From F23-B02 sp963620985 (GTDB lineage: Bacteria > Bacillota > Clostridia > Oscillospirales > Oscillospiraceae): a stretch of 19,380 bases of DNA. The stretch is taken from positions 1 through 19,380 of the forward strand of contig CAVFCI010000038.1 of the NCBI GenBank assembly GCA_963620985.1, written 5' to 3'. Position 1 is the first letter of the stretch; the number at the start of each line of letters is the position of its first letter. Below are positions 1 through 6,184 of the stretch, one piece after another. The notes under the pieces are model-generated. The model was not told the origin of the DNA. It was given only the letters and a program-made list of their open reading frames with translations, and searched no databases. A program made the translations under genes and the position numbers.

Positions 1-88
1 TGCCCCAAACCCCTGAACGATTTCAGAGAAATCGGCTGCGCTCCTGCGGAGCTGATTTTGCTTTTTCAAAAGCTCTACGTATCGCCCA
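1..88. other. Left flank before the defence island
   Basis: There is no complete gene here. On the plus strand a frame is open from base 1 to a TGA at 106-108 (about 35 codons) and could be the 3' end of a gene starting outside the window, but I do not recognise it. The composition is more balanced than the AT-rich genes that begin at 89, so the left edge of the acquired island probably lies near here. No direct repeat or tRNA end marking an attachment site is visible. Confidence 0.25.
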
Positions 89-1222
89 CTAAGTATATCT
101 ACTTTTGATATACGCATCTTGCAATTTTTTAAATGTCGATGCTTTTATTAGGTACAAATCGCCACGGCTACGTGTCATAGCAACGTATAATTTGTTCAGT
201 GTAGAAATGGATATTTTCTTGGTCGAGAATTTATCTTCAGCGAGTTTCTCGAAATCTTTCGTTAGAATTACGCAAGCGCAATCCACGGTATCCCCCTTGG
301 CGTATGACCAATTTAAAGCTGGAAATGAATACCTTGTAGCTTCACTATAAACCAGTTTGGTAATTAGATCATTGCTCAACACCTCGTCAGCAATATCGTC
401 AGCCCATATTACTTGTCCTATATGATCACCGGTAGACGTAATATTAATCTCCAGTTTATTGCTTACATAATTGCATACATCCGCAGAGCATCGTCTGGAC
501 TTTGACAAAGTGGTCGTATCTACCTCAAACCCAGACTTCAATATACCTTCTGCAAATTCGGCGTATGATACATCGCCTTTTGAAGTTTTAAACGGCTTGC
601 CTGTGTTGTTTCGGGCAGAAACAGAGTGCTGATAATAATCACCAACAAGCAGAATGTCATTTAAATGCTTTGCAAGTTTCATAATTAGTTCATAGTCAAA
701 TCCTCTGAAATCTTGAAACTCATCAATCAAAACTGAATCGTAGAACATATTCAATCGGGCTGCCGCTCGCTTGATGAGAGAATCTCGTCCTTCTTTTACT
801 TGAAGCGCAAGCTCTGACAAAGTGACACAATAGTATTGGCGTTTCTTCGTCACGTAATGAGCAAGTTTATCCTTTTTCATATATATGGGATTAGCTACCA
901 TCTCGCCGTTGGCATCCTTTATTCTCTGCGGCGGAGGATCGGTTAAACAAATACCTCTACTTATAAAACGAGGCATAGAAAAATGATTAGCGATACTTGG
1001 TTCATACGGAAGAATTAAATTGTGGTACACGAACGCATCGAAGGTCATTATTGTCGTCAATTCCGGCACGCATCCATGTGCATCACATAATTCTTTTTGA
1101 ATGTTGTGAATGTTTTCATGAGTATATGCAAGTATTAAGTTTTTCTTAGTCGGGTCTATCTTATGGCAGATATGATAGGTCTTTCCCGCGCCAGCAACGG
1201 CAAGAATTACTTTCTTAGCCAT
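89..1222 (-). CDS. gajB: UvrD/PcrA-like superfamily 1 helicase, Gabija GajB-like (377 aa)
   Basis: This is the likely helicase partner of the OLD-type nuclease upstream, giving a Gabija-like anti-phage pair acting on DNA in the cytoplasm. Superfamily 1 motifs appear in order: Walker A AGAGKT at residues 10-15, motif Ia around LAYTH (31-35), Walker B DEFQD (167-171), motif III VGDYYQ (193-198), an arginine pair SRR (242-244), a weak motif V around SYAKGDTVD (306-314), and motif VI VAMTRSRGD (347-355). It is short: the described GajB is about 490 aa, so the 1B/2B accessory domains must be reduced, although the motor motifs are intact. The ATG at 1222 lies inside the end of the upstream gene (16-nt overlap), which implies translational coupling. 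In Gabija, GajB is thought to respond to DNA ends and nucleotide state while GajA cuts. The family call is good. The Gabija assignment rests on the pairing. Confidence 0.82.
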   Translation of the reverse strand: MAKKVILAVAGAGKTYHICHKIDPTKKNLILAYTHENIHNIQKELCDAHGCVPELTTIMTFDAFVYHNLILPYEPSIANHFSMPRFISRGICLTDPPPQRIKDANGEMVANPIYMKKDKLAHYVTKKRQYYCVTLSELALQVKEGRDSLIKRAAARLNMFYDSVLIDEFQDFRGFDYELIMKLAKHLNDILLVGDYYQHSVSARNNTGKPFKTSKGDVSYAEFAEGILKSGFEVDTTTLSKSRRCSADVCNYVSNKLEINITSTGDHIGQVIWADDIADEVLSNDLITKLVYSEATRYSFPALNWSYAKGDTVDCACVILTKDFEKLAEDKFSTKKISISTLNKLYVAMTRSRGDLYLIKASTFKKLQDAYIKSRYT

Positions 1223-2787
1223 TCAAATGCATCCTTTATGTACTGGGGCACTTCAAATTCCACCCCAGAGATAAGCATCTTATATGCTGTCTCCACTTTG
1301 TTGTTTAACATTTTCCCAAGAACTTGACCGTAATCTTTTTTATGGAATAAATAATCAGCTCCCGCCTGAACTTCTATCATCCCATCAAGTGCCGCTTTAT
1401 TCAAATTATACAGACACGCTTCCCATGTCCAATCATCCGTTGTCGCGCCCAAAAAGATGTGCTGCAATGTAGTGGTTTCATTAAATGTTATTGCTTCGTC
1501 TATTCTGCTCTGTTTACCATCATTGTCCGTAATTACAGATATTTTCTTGTTTGCCTTTTGGGCGATCTCAAGATAATTTTTATAAGAAATACCATTACAA
1601 GAGATCACCGATATACCATCTTCTTCGATTGTTTTACCAGTAATCTGTTTGTAAAAATGCGGCAGCAGCAAAAATTCGGTAGCGCCCTCCACAAGAAAAA
1701 CCTTGTTTGAAAGTAACAACTGAAGAAAAGCATTATCATCAGCCTTGACAAAGAACTCTGCCACGGCTTTATCTACTCCAGAAAGAGATTTAACTTCGCT
1801 TTCTGTTATCCAAAGAACATTGTTAAGATTTAGATGGCTGGCGATCATATTGTTGTGTGTAGCAACAATAATCTGTGAATCTTTTTGCTTTATAGAAATC
1901 TCATGGAGCATTTTGCGAAGTGTAGTGAAGCTCAGGTGATTTTCTGGTTCTTCCATCAAAATAACATCTAATCCGTTAGCTTTCTCTAAGGCGATTTCCG
2001 TCTTGATTAGGCTTTCCATGCCACTACCACGATTTTCAAGAGCAATCGCTCCCTCGTAAACGGAAAGTATGGTTTCAAATACAACTTTTTTCGTATCAAC
2101 GCCGAACTTGCGATTATCACCCAATTCAGGAAGTTCTGCAGCGTCGAATGCTTCAACTAACTTCGTGCGAAAATCATTTTTTGCCTTGGCTCTTGTTGCC
2201 TCATCGTATCTACTTGTAAATAACGTTCTATTGTAAGAATTGAAAGATGGAGCTGAGGCATTGTTCGTTATATCTATGACGATGAACTGAAGCGGTCTCC
2301 GAATTGTCTGATATGGATTGTTTGCAAATGTCATCCATGTAAGTGCGTAATATTCGTACGGAATTTTCTTCTCAGATATGGATTGCTCCATACCTGCTCC
2401 CAATAATTCATCGTACTTACACTCAAATCGGATACCGAATTTTTCAGCTTGCTTTTTTAATGTTCCGTATACTTCTCCATAGAAGTAATCAGCGTTTTTA
2501 GTTTTAGGGTCAAGCACGAGTTCTACTTCTATCAAGATACGAGGCAGGGTTTTAACGCTTGGATTGGCTTCAAATGCTTCAACCATTTGGGCATTGAATA
2601 AATCTCTCAACACAGATTTGTCAGCAAGACGATATTGCTGGTTTAATACCGTTTTGATAGCGTCCAGTATAGTGCTTTTCCCTGCCTCGTTCTCGCCAAC
2701 AAGAATATTCATGTGTTCATTAAATTCTACATCCAAGGTTTGAAACTTCTTAAAACCTTCAATATGCAAAGATTTAATATAATTCAC
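1207..2787 (-). CDS. gajA: OLD-family ATPase/Toprim endonuclease, Gabija GajA-like (526 aa)
   Basis: This is an ABC/SMC-type ATPase fused to a Toprim nuclease, the layout of class 2 OLD proteins and of GajA. The N-terminal ATPase shows Walker A GENEAGKST at residues 31-39, an ABC-signature-like GSGMES at 254-259, Walker B VILMEEPE at 275-282 and the H-loop ATHNN at 309-313. The C-terminal Toprim part shows the catalytic glutamate in LVEGATE (365-371) and the metal-binding DND at 421-423. The length is close to characterised GajA (about 580 aa). The start is a GTG at 2787 preceded by AGGCGGTGA; no upstream in-frame ATG gives a better start. It overlaps the helicase gene by 16 nt, and class 2 OLD genes are the ones followed by a UvrD-like helicase. 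Its promoter shares an 85-nt intergenic region with the divergent controller gene of the restriction system. Confidence 0.85.
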   Translation of the reverse strand: MNYIKSLHIEGFKKFQTLDVEFNEHMNILVGENEAGKSTILDAIKTVLNQQYRLADKSVLRDLFNAQMVEAFEANPSVKTLPRILIEVELVLDPKTKNADYFYGEVYGTLKKQAEKFGIRFECKYDELLGAGMEQSISEKKIPYEYYALTWMTFANNPYQTIRRPLQFIVIDITNNASAPSFNSYNRTLFTSRYDEATRAKAKNDFRTKLVEAFDAAELPELGDNRKFGVDTKKVVFETILSVYEGAIALENRGSGMESLIKTEIALEKANGLDVILMEEPENHLSFTTLRKMLHEISIKQKDSQIIVATHNNMIASHLNLNNVLWITESEVKSLSGVDKAVAEFFVKADDNAFLQLLLSNKVFLVEGATEFLLLPHFYKQITGKTIEEDGISVISCNGISYKNYLEIAQKANKKISVITDNDGKQSRIDEAITFNETTTLQHIFLGATTDDWTWEACLYNLNKAALDGMIEVQAGADYLFHKKDYGQVLGKMLNNKVETAYKMLISGVEFEVPQYIKDAFEWLRK

Positions 2788-2872
2788 TCAATCACCGCCT
2801 CAAAAAAGCTACTTATTGTCTGTAGATTTATTGTATTCAATAATATATCCTATAATAAGGAGGATTGCAAGT
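2788..2872. promoter_or_regulatory. Divergent promoter region with candidate C-protein operator
   Basis: This 85-nt AT-rich gap separates the Gabija-like operon (minus) from the restriction operon (plus). It contains the inverted repeat TTATTGTATTCAATAA at 2828-2843 (6-bp arms, 4-nt spacer), a plausible operator for the HTH protein encoded just downstream. A plus-strand ribosome binding site, AAGGAGGA, sits at 2858-2865 and fixes the ATG at 2873. A weak plus promoter (TTGTCT near 2817, AATAAT near 2840) overlaps the repeat. The -35/-10 assignments are tentative; the palindrome is seen directly. Confidence 0.5.
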
Positions 2873-3100
2873 ATGGATATTGTAAGAGTTTTTGGAACAA
2901 ATGTGAAGCGCTATCGACAGGCGTTAGGTATATCACAAGAAGCCTTTGCCGAGAAGTGCGGGCTTCATAGAACATATATCAGTGCAATCGAGTGCTATCG
3001 CAGGAGTATTTCGCTTGAAAATATTCAGCGCATAGCTGATGCACTTGAAATTGAAACATATAAATTGTTTTTGGAGGTTCACGATGAGCGAAAAGATTAA
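2873..3100 (+). CDS. Xre-type HTH protein, probable restriction-modification controller (75 aa)
   Basis: This small cytoplasmic DNA-binding protein consists almost entirely of a Cro/C1-type helix-turn-helix. It begins MDIVRVFGTNVKRYR; the HTH runs from SQEAFAEKCGL through TYISAIE, followed by the typical NIQRIADAL helix. The length (75 aa) and the position as first gene before a restriction endonuclease match controller (C) proteins, which delay endonuclease expression until methylation has occurred. I chose the ATG at 2873, not an upstream alternative, because AAGGAGGA at 2858-2865 is correctly spaced. Its last 17 nt overlap the next gene, so the operon is translationally coupled. A candidate operator palindrome lies at 2828-2843. 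The HTH family is certain; the controller role is inferred from context. Confidence 0.82.
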   Translation: MDIVRVFGTNVKRYRQALGISQEAFAEKCGLHRTYISAIECYRRSISLENIQRIADALEIETYKLFLEVHDERKD

Positions 3101-3386
3101 GGATATTTTGATGGAACACCGTGGTAGAAAAAATGCTATCGCAGCTAAACGTATAAGTGAAGCTATGGGGTTTCCTATGGAGGATACGCAGTCGGTCAGT
3201 AGACAAGCTATATGGGATACTGCGGAAGAGTATGGATTGCCATTGATTTCTTGTAACAAGGGTTATTTTATTGCTCAAACAGACGAAGAAATGGATGACT
3301 ATAACGCTAATTATGAAAAACGAATCAGTGGCATGAGAAAAACGCAAAAAATGGCTAACGATAATTATGCGAGGTGGAACAAATGA
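3084..3386 (+). CDS. Small winged-helix-like protein between C and R genes (100 aa)
   Basis: The function is unknown. The protein starts MSEKIKDILMEHRGRKNAI, preceded by GGAGG at 3073-3077. The first two-thirds (roughly residues 1-65) look like a winged helix: helices around KNAIAAKRISEAMG and SRQAIWDTAEEYGL, then a short beta wing LPLISCNKGYFIA. The rest is charged and helical, ending in DNYARWNK. Similar small wHTH proteins occur in phages and restriction operons. It overlaps the C gene by 17 nt and the endonuclease gene by 4 nt (ATGA), so all three are co-translated. It may regulate, or act as an accessory subunit to, the endonuclease. The coding call is firm; the fold is my reading of the pattern and the role is not known. 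Confidence 0.75.
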   Translation: MSEKIKDILMEHRGRKNAIAAKRISEAMGFPMEDTQSVSRQAIWDTAEEYGLPLISCNKGYFIAQTDEEMDDYNANYEKRISGMRKTQKMANDNYARWNK

Positions 3387-3973
3387 AGTACACACTAAAA
3401 AACGAAAACATAGAAAGCTACAACGAAAGCGATACTTTCAGCTTTCCAAAATACACTTCTCAGTTAATCAACTGGGCAAATCAAAATGCACAGGGCACTC
3501 GTCCTGTTGTTGTCGGTCAGATGTCTGAGTTGTTTCCGGAGTTTATGGATTCCGGTGAAGAAATCACTATTGAGAACTGGCGCGATTGGTATGTAGAAAG
3601 ATATCCCGATGCTTTTGACAAAGCAACTGATAAGATTTATGCGCAGGTGCAGAATCTCCGTGATGCTATTCCGCTTATTGATCGTGAAATGGTTAAACAC
3701 TGGGTAGAAGATCTCGTTATTTCTAAGACCTTCAACGGTATGTATGTTCAGAAAGCAATCTTAGCTTCTCTTGCTGAGCGCAGAGGAACAACTTATCGTC
3801 TTGCCACTCCCGAGGAAGAGTCTGTTGGCATTGACGGATATGTTGGCAATGTTCCGTATTCTGTGAAGCCAGATACATATAAAACAATGGGACGGTTGTC
3901 CGAAACGATCGCTGTGAAAATGATCTATTACACCAAAACAAAGACTGGCTTAACCATTGAAATTGAAGACTGA
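3383..3973 (+). CDS. Type II restriction endonuclease, MjaI-like (196 aa)
   Basis: This is the probable cutting enzyme of the restriction-modification system. The segment NAQGTRPVVVGQMSELF at residues 35-51 is what I associate with the MjaI family (RE_MjaI), whose founder recognises CTAG. A PD-(D/E)XK-like active site can be read as E132, D151 and S160-V-K162 (ID...YSVKP). The middle acidic residue of the ExK element is replaced by serine, so the catalytic assignment is uncertain. The ATG at 3383 is preceded by GAGGTGG with 5-nt spacing; an in-frame GTG at 3374 lies inside that ribosome binding site and is less likely. The gene is last in the C-wHTH-R operon and converges on the methyltransferase gene, with only 34 nt and a hairpin between them. 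The endonuclease call is likely; CTAG specificity is inference. Confidence 0.75.
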   Translation: MKYTLKNENIESYNESDTFSFPKYTSQLINWANQNAQGTRPVVVGQMSELFPEFMDSGEEITIENWRDWYVERYPDAFDKATDKIYAQVQNLRDAIPLIDREMVKHWVEDLVISKTFNGMYVQKAILASLAERRGTTYRLATPEEESVGIDGYVGNVPYSVKPDTYKTMGRLSETIAVKMIYYTKTKTGLTIEIED

Positions 3974-3979
3974 AACTTA

Positions 3980-4003
3980 GGGCGGAGGCGAAACCCTCCG
4001 CCC
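3980..4003. terminator. Hairpin between convergent R and M genes
   Basis: There is a perfect 9-bp GC stem, GGGCGGAGG (3980-3988) with CCTCCGCCC (3995-4003), and a 6-nt loop. It sits in the 34-nt gap between the endonuclease and methyltransferase stop codons. It is followed by ATTTTC on the plus strand, so the T run is short. It probably terminates both converging operons. Confidence 0.75.
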
Positions 4004-4007
4004 ATTT

Positions 4008-5282
4008 TCAATTAGGAAATGAATTTAGGAATTTCTTTTGACAGGTATAATCAAACGATGTATCAACATCTACGAATCCTGTTCTTACCAAGTGGTTGTT
4101 TATAAAGGTTTTATTATCAAGATACACATAGCACATTAGATTGTTTTCTGCATCATATTTTATGGCATCATACTTCAAGAAAACTTTTCGTTTTTGAAAT
4201 TTCTCTTGCAGAAAACTAATAGCCTCGTCTTGATATAAAGGGTTCGGTTTAATGCCCAACAGTCGAACTGTAAGTCCGTTGCTTAGTTCAATTTTGTCAG
4301 GTGAAATGACTTTCTTCACGCTGAACAATTCCTCTCGCTTCGCTTCAGACTGATCAATCCTCGAACCGAATTGAAGTTTCTTTAGATCAATCTTTTTATC
4401 CATTCTATGTGGATCGTTGAAAAGGTACGGAAGTTGCTCAAAAGAAGAAATGTTTCCGATATCGTCTTCTGCAAAAATCACCTTTGCATCATCACCTAAT
4501 GTGATTTGGCTTACTCCCAATTTCTCACGAATGATCGGTTTAAAATCTCTGTTGATTTCATAACCGATAGAATTTCTTCCGAGATTTTTTGCAGCAAGTG
4601 AGGTTGTTCCGCTACCCGCAAACGGATCAAATACCGTTTCTCCCAAAAAAGAAAACATTTTGATCAGACGTTTAGGAAGTTCTTCCGGGAACATAGCAAT
4701 ATGCCCCATTTGCTTGACACCATTAAAATTCCAATGAGAAGAAAAATACTGACTCCATTCTTCTTTGGTCATTGCAGACTGTTCTTTCTGCTGTTGAGTT
4801 GGCTTAGGTGCATTACCTAATTTTTTGAAAAGTAGGATAAACTCATAATCCATTTTAAGAATACCATTGCGAGGATAAGGAAAACTGCCCATAATGGCAC
4901 CGCCGCCAGAAGTATTCATTGTGGTGGTTTTCTGCCAAATAATAGCTCCCATATAATCCATACCAAGGGATTCACAAAAACGAATTATCTCTGTTCTGAT
5001 TGGAATAACTTTGTATCTACCGTAATAAACAGACCGAGCAAACTGATCCCCAATATTGATACACAATCTGCATCCGTCAGAAAGGACACGATTGCATTCT
5101 TTCCACACCAAATTCAAATTGTTTATGTATTCTTCGTAGCTGTCGTTAAAACCAATCTGATCTTCCGTGCCATAGTCTTTTAACTGCCAGTATGGAGGCG
5201 ATGTTATAATTAGCTGCACAGATTTATCTTTGATTTGGTTGAGCGAACGACTATCGCCAAATATGATTTTATGTTCAGTCAT
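4008..5282 (-). CDS. Beta-class DNA methyltransferase (N4-C/N6-A type) with C-terminal SNase-like domain (424 aa)
   Basis: This is the protective methyltransferase of the restriction system. Catalytic motif IV TSPPYW (residues 27-32) precedes the AdoMet-binding motif DPFAGSGTT (219-227), the order of beta-class enzymes; the SPPY form is typical of N4-cytosine methylases, including those for CTAG. Residues 1 to about 255 make the methylase. Residues about 321-424 are an extra domain resembling the staphylococcal nuclease (thermonuclease) fold: VRLLGI (339-344), a helix around EAISFLQEKF, YVYLDN (385-390) and NNHLVRTGF (395-403). Of the nuclease's catalytic residues, only the arginine equivalent (R340) seems kept; positions matching D40, E43 and R87 read K, P and N. 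The domain is therefore probably for binding, not cutting. The ATG at 5282 follows a weak AAAGGG site. The gene lies 14 nt after a small HTH gene. Confidence 0.88.
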   Translation of the reverse strand: MTEHKIIFGDSRSLNQIKDKSVQLIITSPPYWQLKDYGTEDQIGFNDSYEEYINNLNLVWKECNRVLSDGCRLCINIGDQFARSVYYGRYKVIPIRTEIIRFCESLGMDYMGAIIWQKTTTMNTSGGGAIMGSFPYPRNGILKMDYEFILLFKKLGNAPKPTQQQKEQSAMTKEEWSQYFSSHWNFNGVKQMGHIAMFPEELPKRLIKMFSFLGETVFDPFAGSGTTSLAAKNLGRNSIGYEINRDFKPIIREKLGVSQITLGDDAKVIFAEDDIGNISSFEQLPYLFNDPHRMDKKIDLKKLQFGSRIDQSEAKREELFSVKKVISPDKIELSNGLTVRLLGIKPNPLYQDEAISFLQEKFQKRKVFLKYDAIKYDAENNLMCYVYLDNKTFINNHLVRTGFVDVDTSFDYTCQKKFLNSFPN

Positions 5283-5296
5283 AGTAAAGCCCTTTC

Positions 5297-5509
5297 TTAC
5301 TTGATGAGTTCGCCGTTGCCCAAAACAAAGTATTGTTCGTATGTAACATCCAAAACCTTTGCAATCTGATTAAGTTCGTCCTGGGTTATTGTGTTTCGTT
5401 TGAGTTTAGCATTAAAGTTTTGCGGTGTTTGATTAATCCTACGTGCAAGCTCAGACAAGCTTACACCAGTTCTTACGCATAAAACACGAATTTGCTCTGA
5501 TGTAGTCAT
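5297..5509 (-). CDS. Small Xre-type HTH protein upstream of the methyltransferase (70 aa)
   Basis: This is a compact Cro/C1-type DNA-binding protein: helix-turn-helix LSELARRINQTPQNFNAKLKR followed by TQDELNQIAKVLDVTYEQYF. It is the first gene of a two-gene operon with the methyltransferase (14-nt gap), so it probably controls methylase transcription. The ATG at 5509 is preceded by AAGGGG. An inverted repeat, GTTGATGATGTCAAC, overlaps the -35 box of its promoter, consistent with self-repression. It is unlike the controller protein at 2873 except for the general HTH plan, so the system has two separate regulators, one on each arm. It could instead be a remnant of a larger repressor, but the length is normal for such single-domain proteins. 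Confidence 0.8.
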   Translation of the reverse strand: MTTSEQIRVLCVRTGVSLSELARRINQTPQNFNAKLKRNTITQDELNQIAKVLDVTYEQYFVLGNGELIK

Positions 5510-5540
5510 AATATACCCCTTTTCAGATGTTTCAATTGAT

Positions 5541-5570
5541 ATTATATATTATTTAGTTGATGATGTCAAC
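5541..5570 (-). promoter_or_regulatory. Promoter and operator of the HTH-methyltransferase operon
   Basis: On the minus strand, TTGACA (5569-5564) and TATAAT (5546-5541) are both consensus and separated by exactly 17 nt. The inverted repeat GTTGATGATGTCAAC (5556-5570, 5-bp arms) covers the -35 box. The start codon lies about 32 nt after the -10. This is a strong promoter whose -35 could be blocked by a bound repressor, most likely the HTH protein it expresses. Confidence 0.8.
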
Positions 5571-6032
5571 CTTTCCGGCGCAAATAATATAAAAATACCA
5601 CCTATAGAAAAGCATCTACTGGCAGCATATATCACTCAATTTTCAAACGATGCATTATCGATCAGCCAATCCAGCTCAAACTGCTGATACATATTGTCGG
5701 CGATTTCGTGTTCTACGACGTTACAGTTAAAAGCAATCACGCTGCCGTTGTCGAGCGTCAGCTCCACGCAACCGCTATACATGTTGAACTCACGAGCTGA
5801 TTTTCCTGATATCGGATATACTCTGCATCAAAGTTCCCACCCATTGGGTTTACAGTTTCGTGAGGTATTTTACACAGTCGCAAATATGTACGCACCACAG
5901 CGAACTGTATTCGATATGTAGCGATTCGCTGTTTCACAAAGATATCGCACAAAGGCAATAACTATTTCACCCTTTTCATTGCCCTTGCTTTATAGGGCAG
6001 AAAATAAGCAATTTTCAACCCTTAGATGTACA
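5571..6032. other. Degraded intergenic strip with gene remnants
   Basis: I see no intact gene here. The minus strand carries a truncated DUF6061-like coding remnant (5636-5782). In another frame it carries an unrecognised open stretch to 5958, containing residues such as IPHETVNPMGGNF, that runs out of frame into the remnant. Short inverted repeats occur near 5955-6000 (GGCAAT/ATTGCC and TGCCCT/AGGGCA). Composition changes across this strip from the AT-rich island to the GC-rich genes on the right, so it probably holds the island's right edge. Confidence 0.45.
5636..5782 (-). pseudogene. Truncated DUF6061-like small protein
   Basis: A minus-strand frame of 48 codons begins MYSGCVELTLDNGSVIAF and continues to ADNMYQQFELDWLI before stopping. 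This matches my memory of the N-terminal half of DUF6061 proteins (CEFNMDSGCVELTLDDG..., VADNMYQRSELD...), which are carried by mobile elements in Firmicutes. The usual C-terminal third is missing, and the expected start upstream (around 5800) has no good ATG or ribosome binding site. The family resemblance is from memory and unverified. It is probably a fossil of an earlier element at this site. Confidence 0.5.
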
Positions 6033-6074
6033 AAAACAGGCGGCACCCAGCCGAAGCTGAGAGCCGTCTGTTTT
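6033..6074. terminator. Strong AT-flanked hairpin
   Basis: The arms AAAACAGGCGGC (6033-6044) and GCCGTCTGTTTT (6063-6074) pair over 12 bp with one G-T pair. The 18-nt loop contains a further CAGC/GCTG pair. The A run on the left and T run on the right make it a possible bidirectional terminator. It could end transcription of the VanX-like gene (stop at 6185, minus strand) or mark the edge of the degraded strip. Confidence 0.65.
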
Positions 6075-6184
6075 GTTGTCCAATCCTGCTTGGCAGATGC
6101 CGATTTTGCAGTTTTCTCAAATTACTGTCTTATCAGCACACGGCAAATAGGCAGTGGTTTTTCTATTTAAGTCTGTTTTCGCCT

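Noticed and set aside
41..65. Similarity of CTGCGGAGCT near the left edge to 19148-19160 near the right edge
   Set aside because: The shared run is about 11 nt and the flanks do not align; likely chance, not a target-site or attachment repeat.
1..108. Possible 3' end of a gene on the plus strand
   Set aside because: Only about 35 codons are visible, no family is recognised, and it overlaps the helicase gene end; too little to call a gene.
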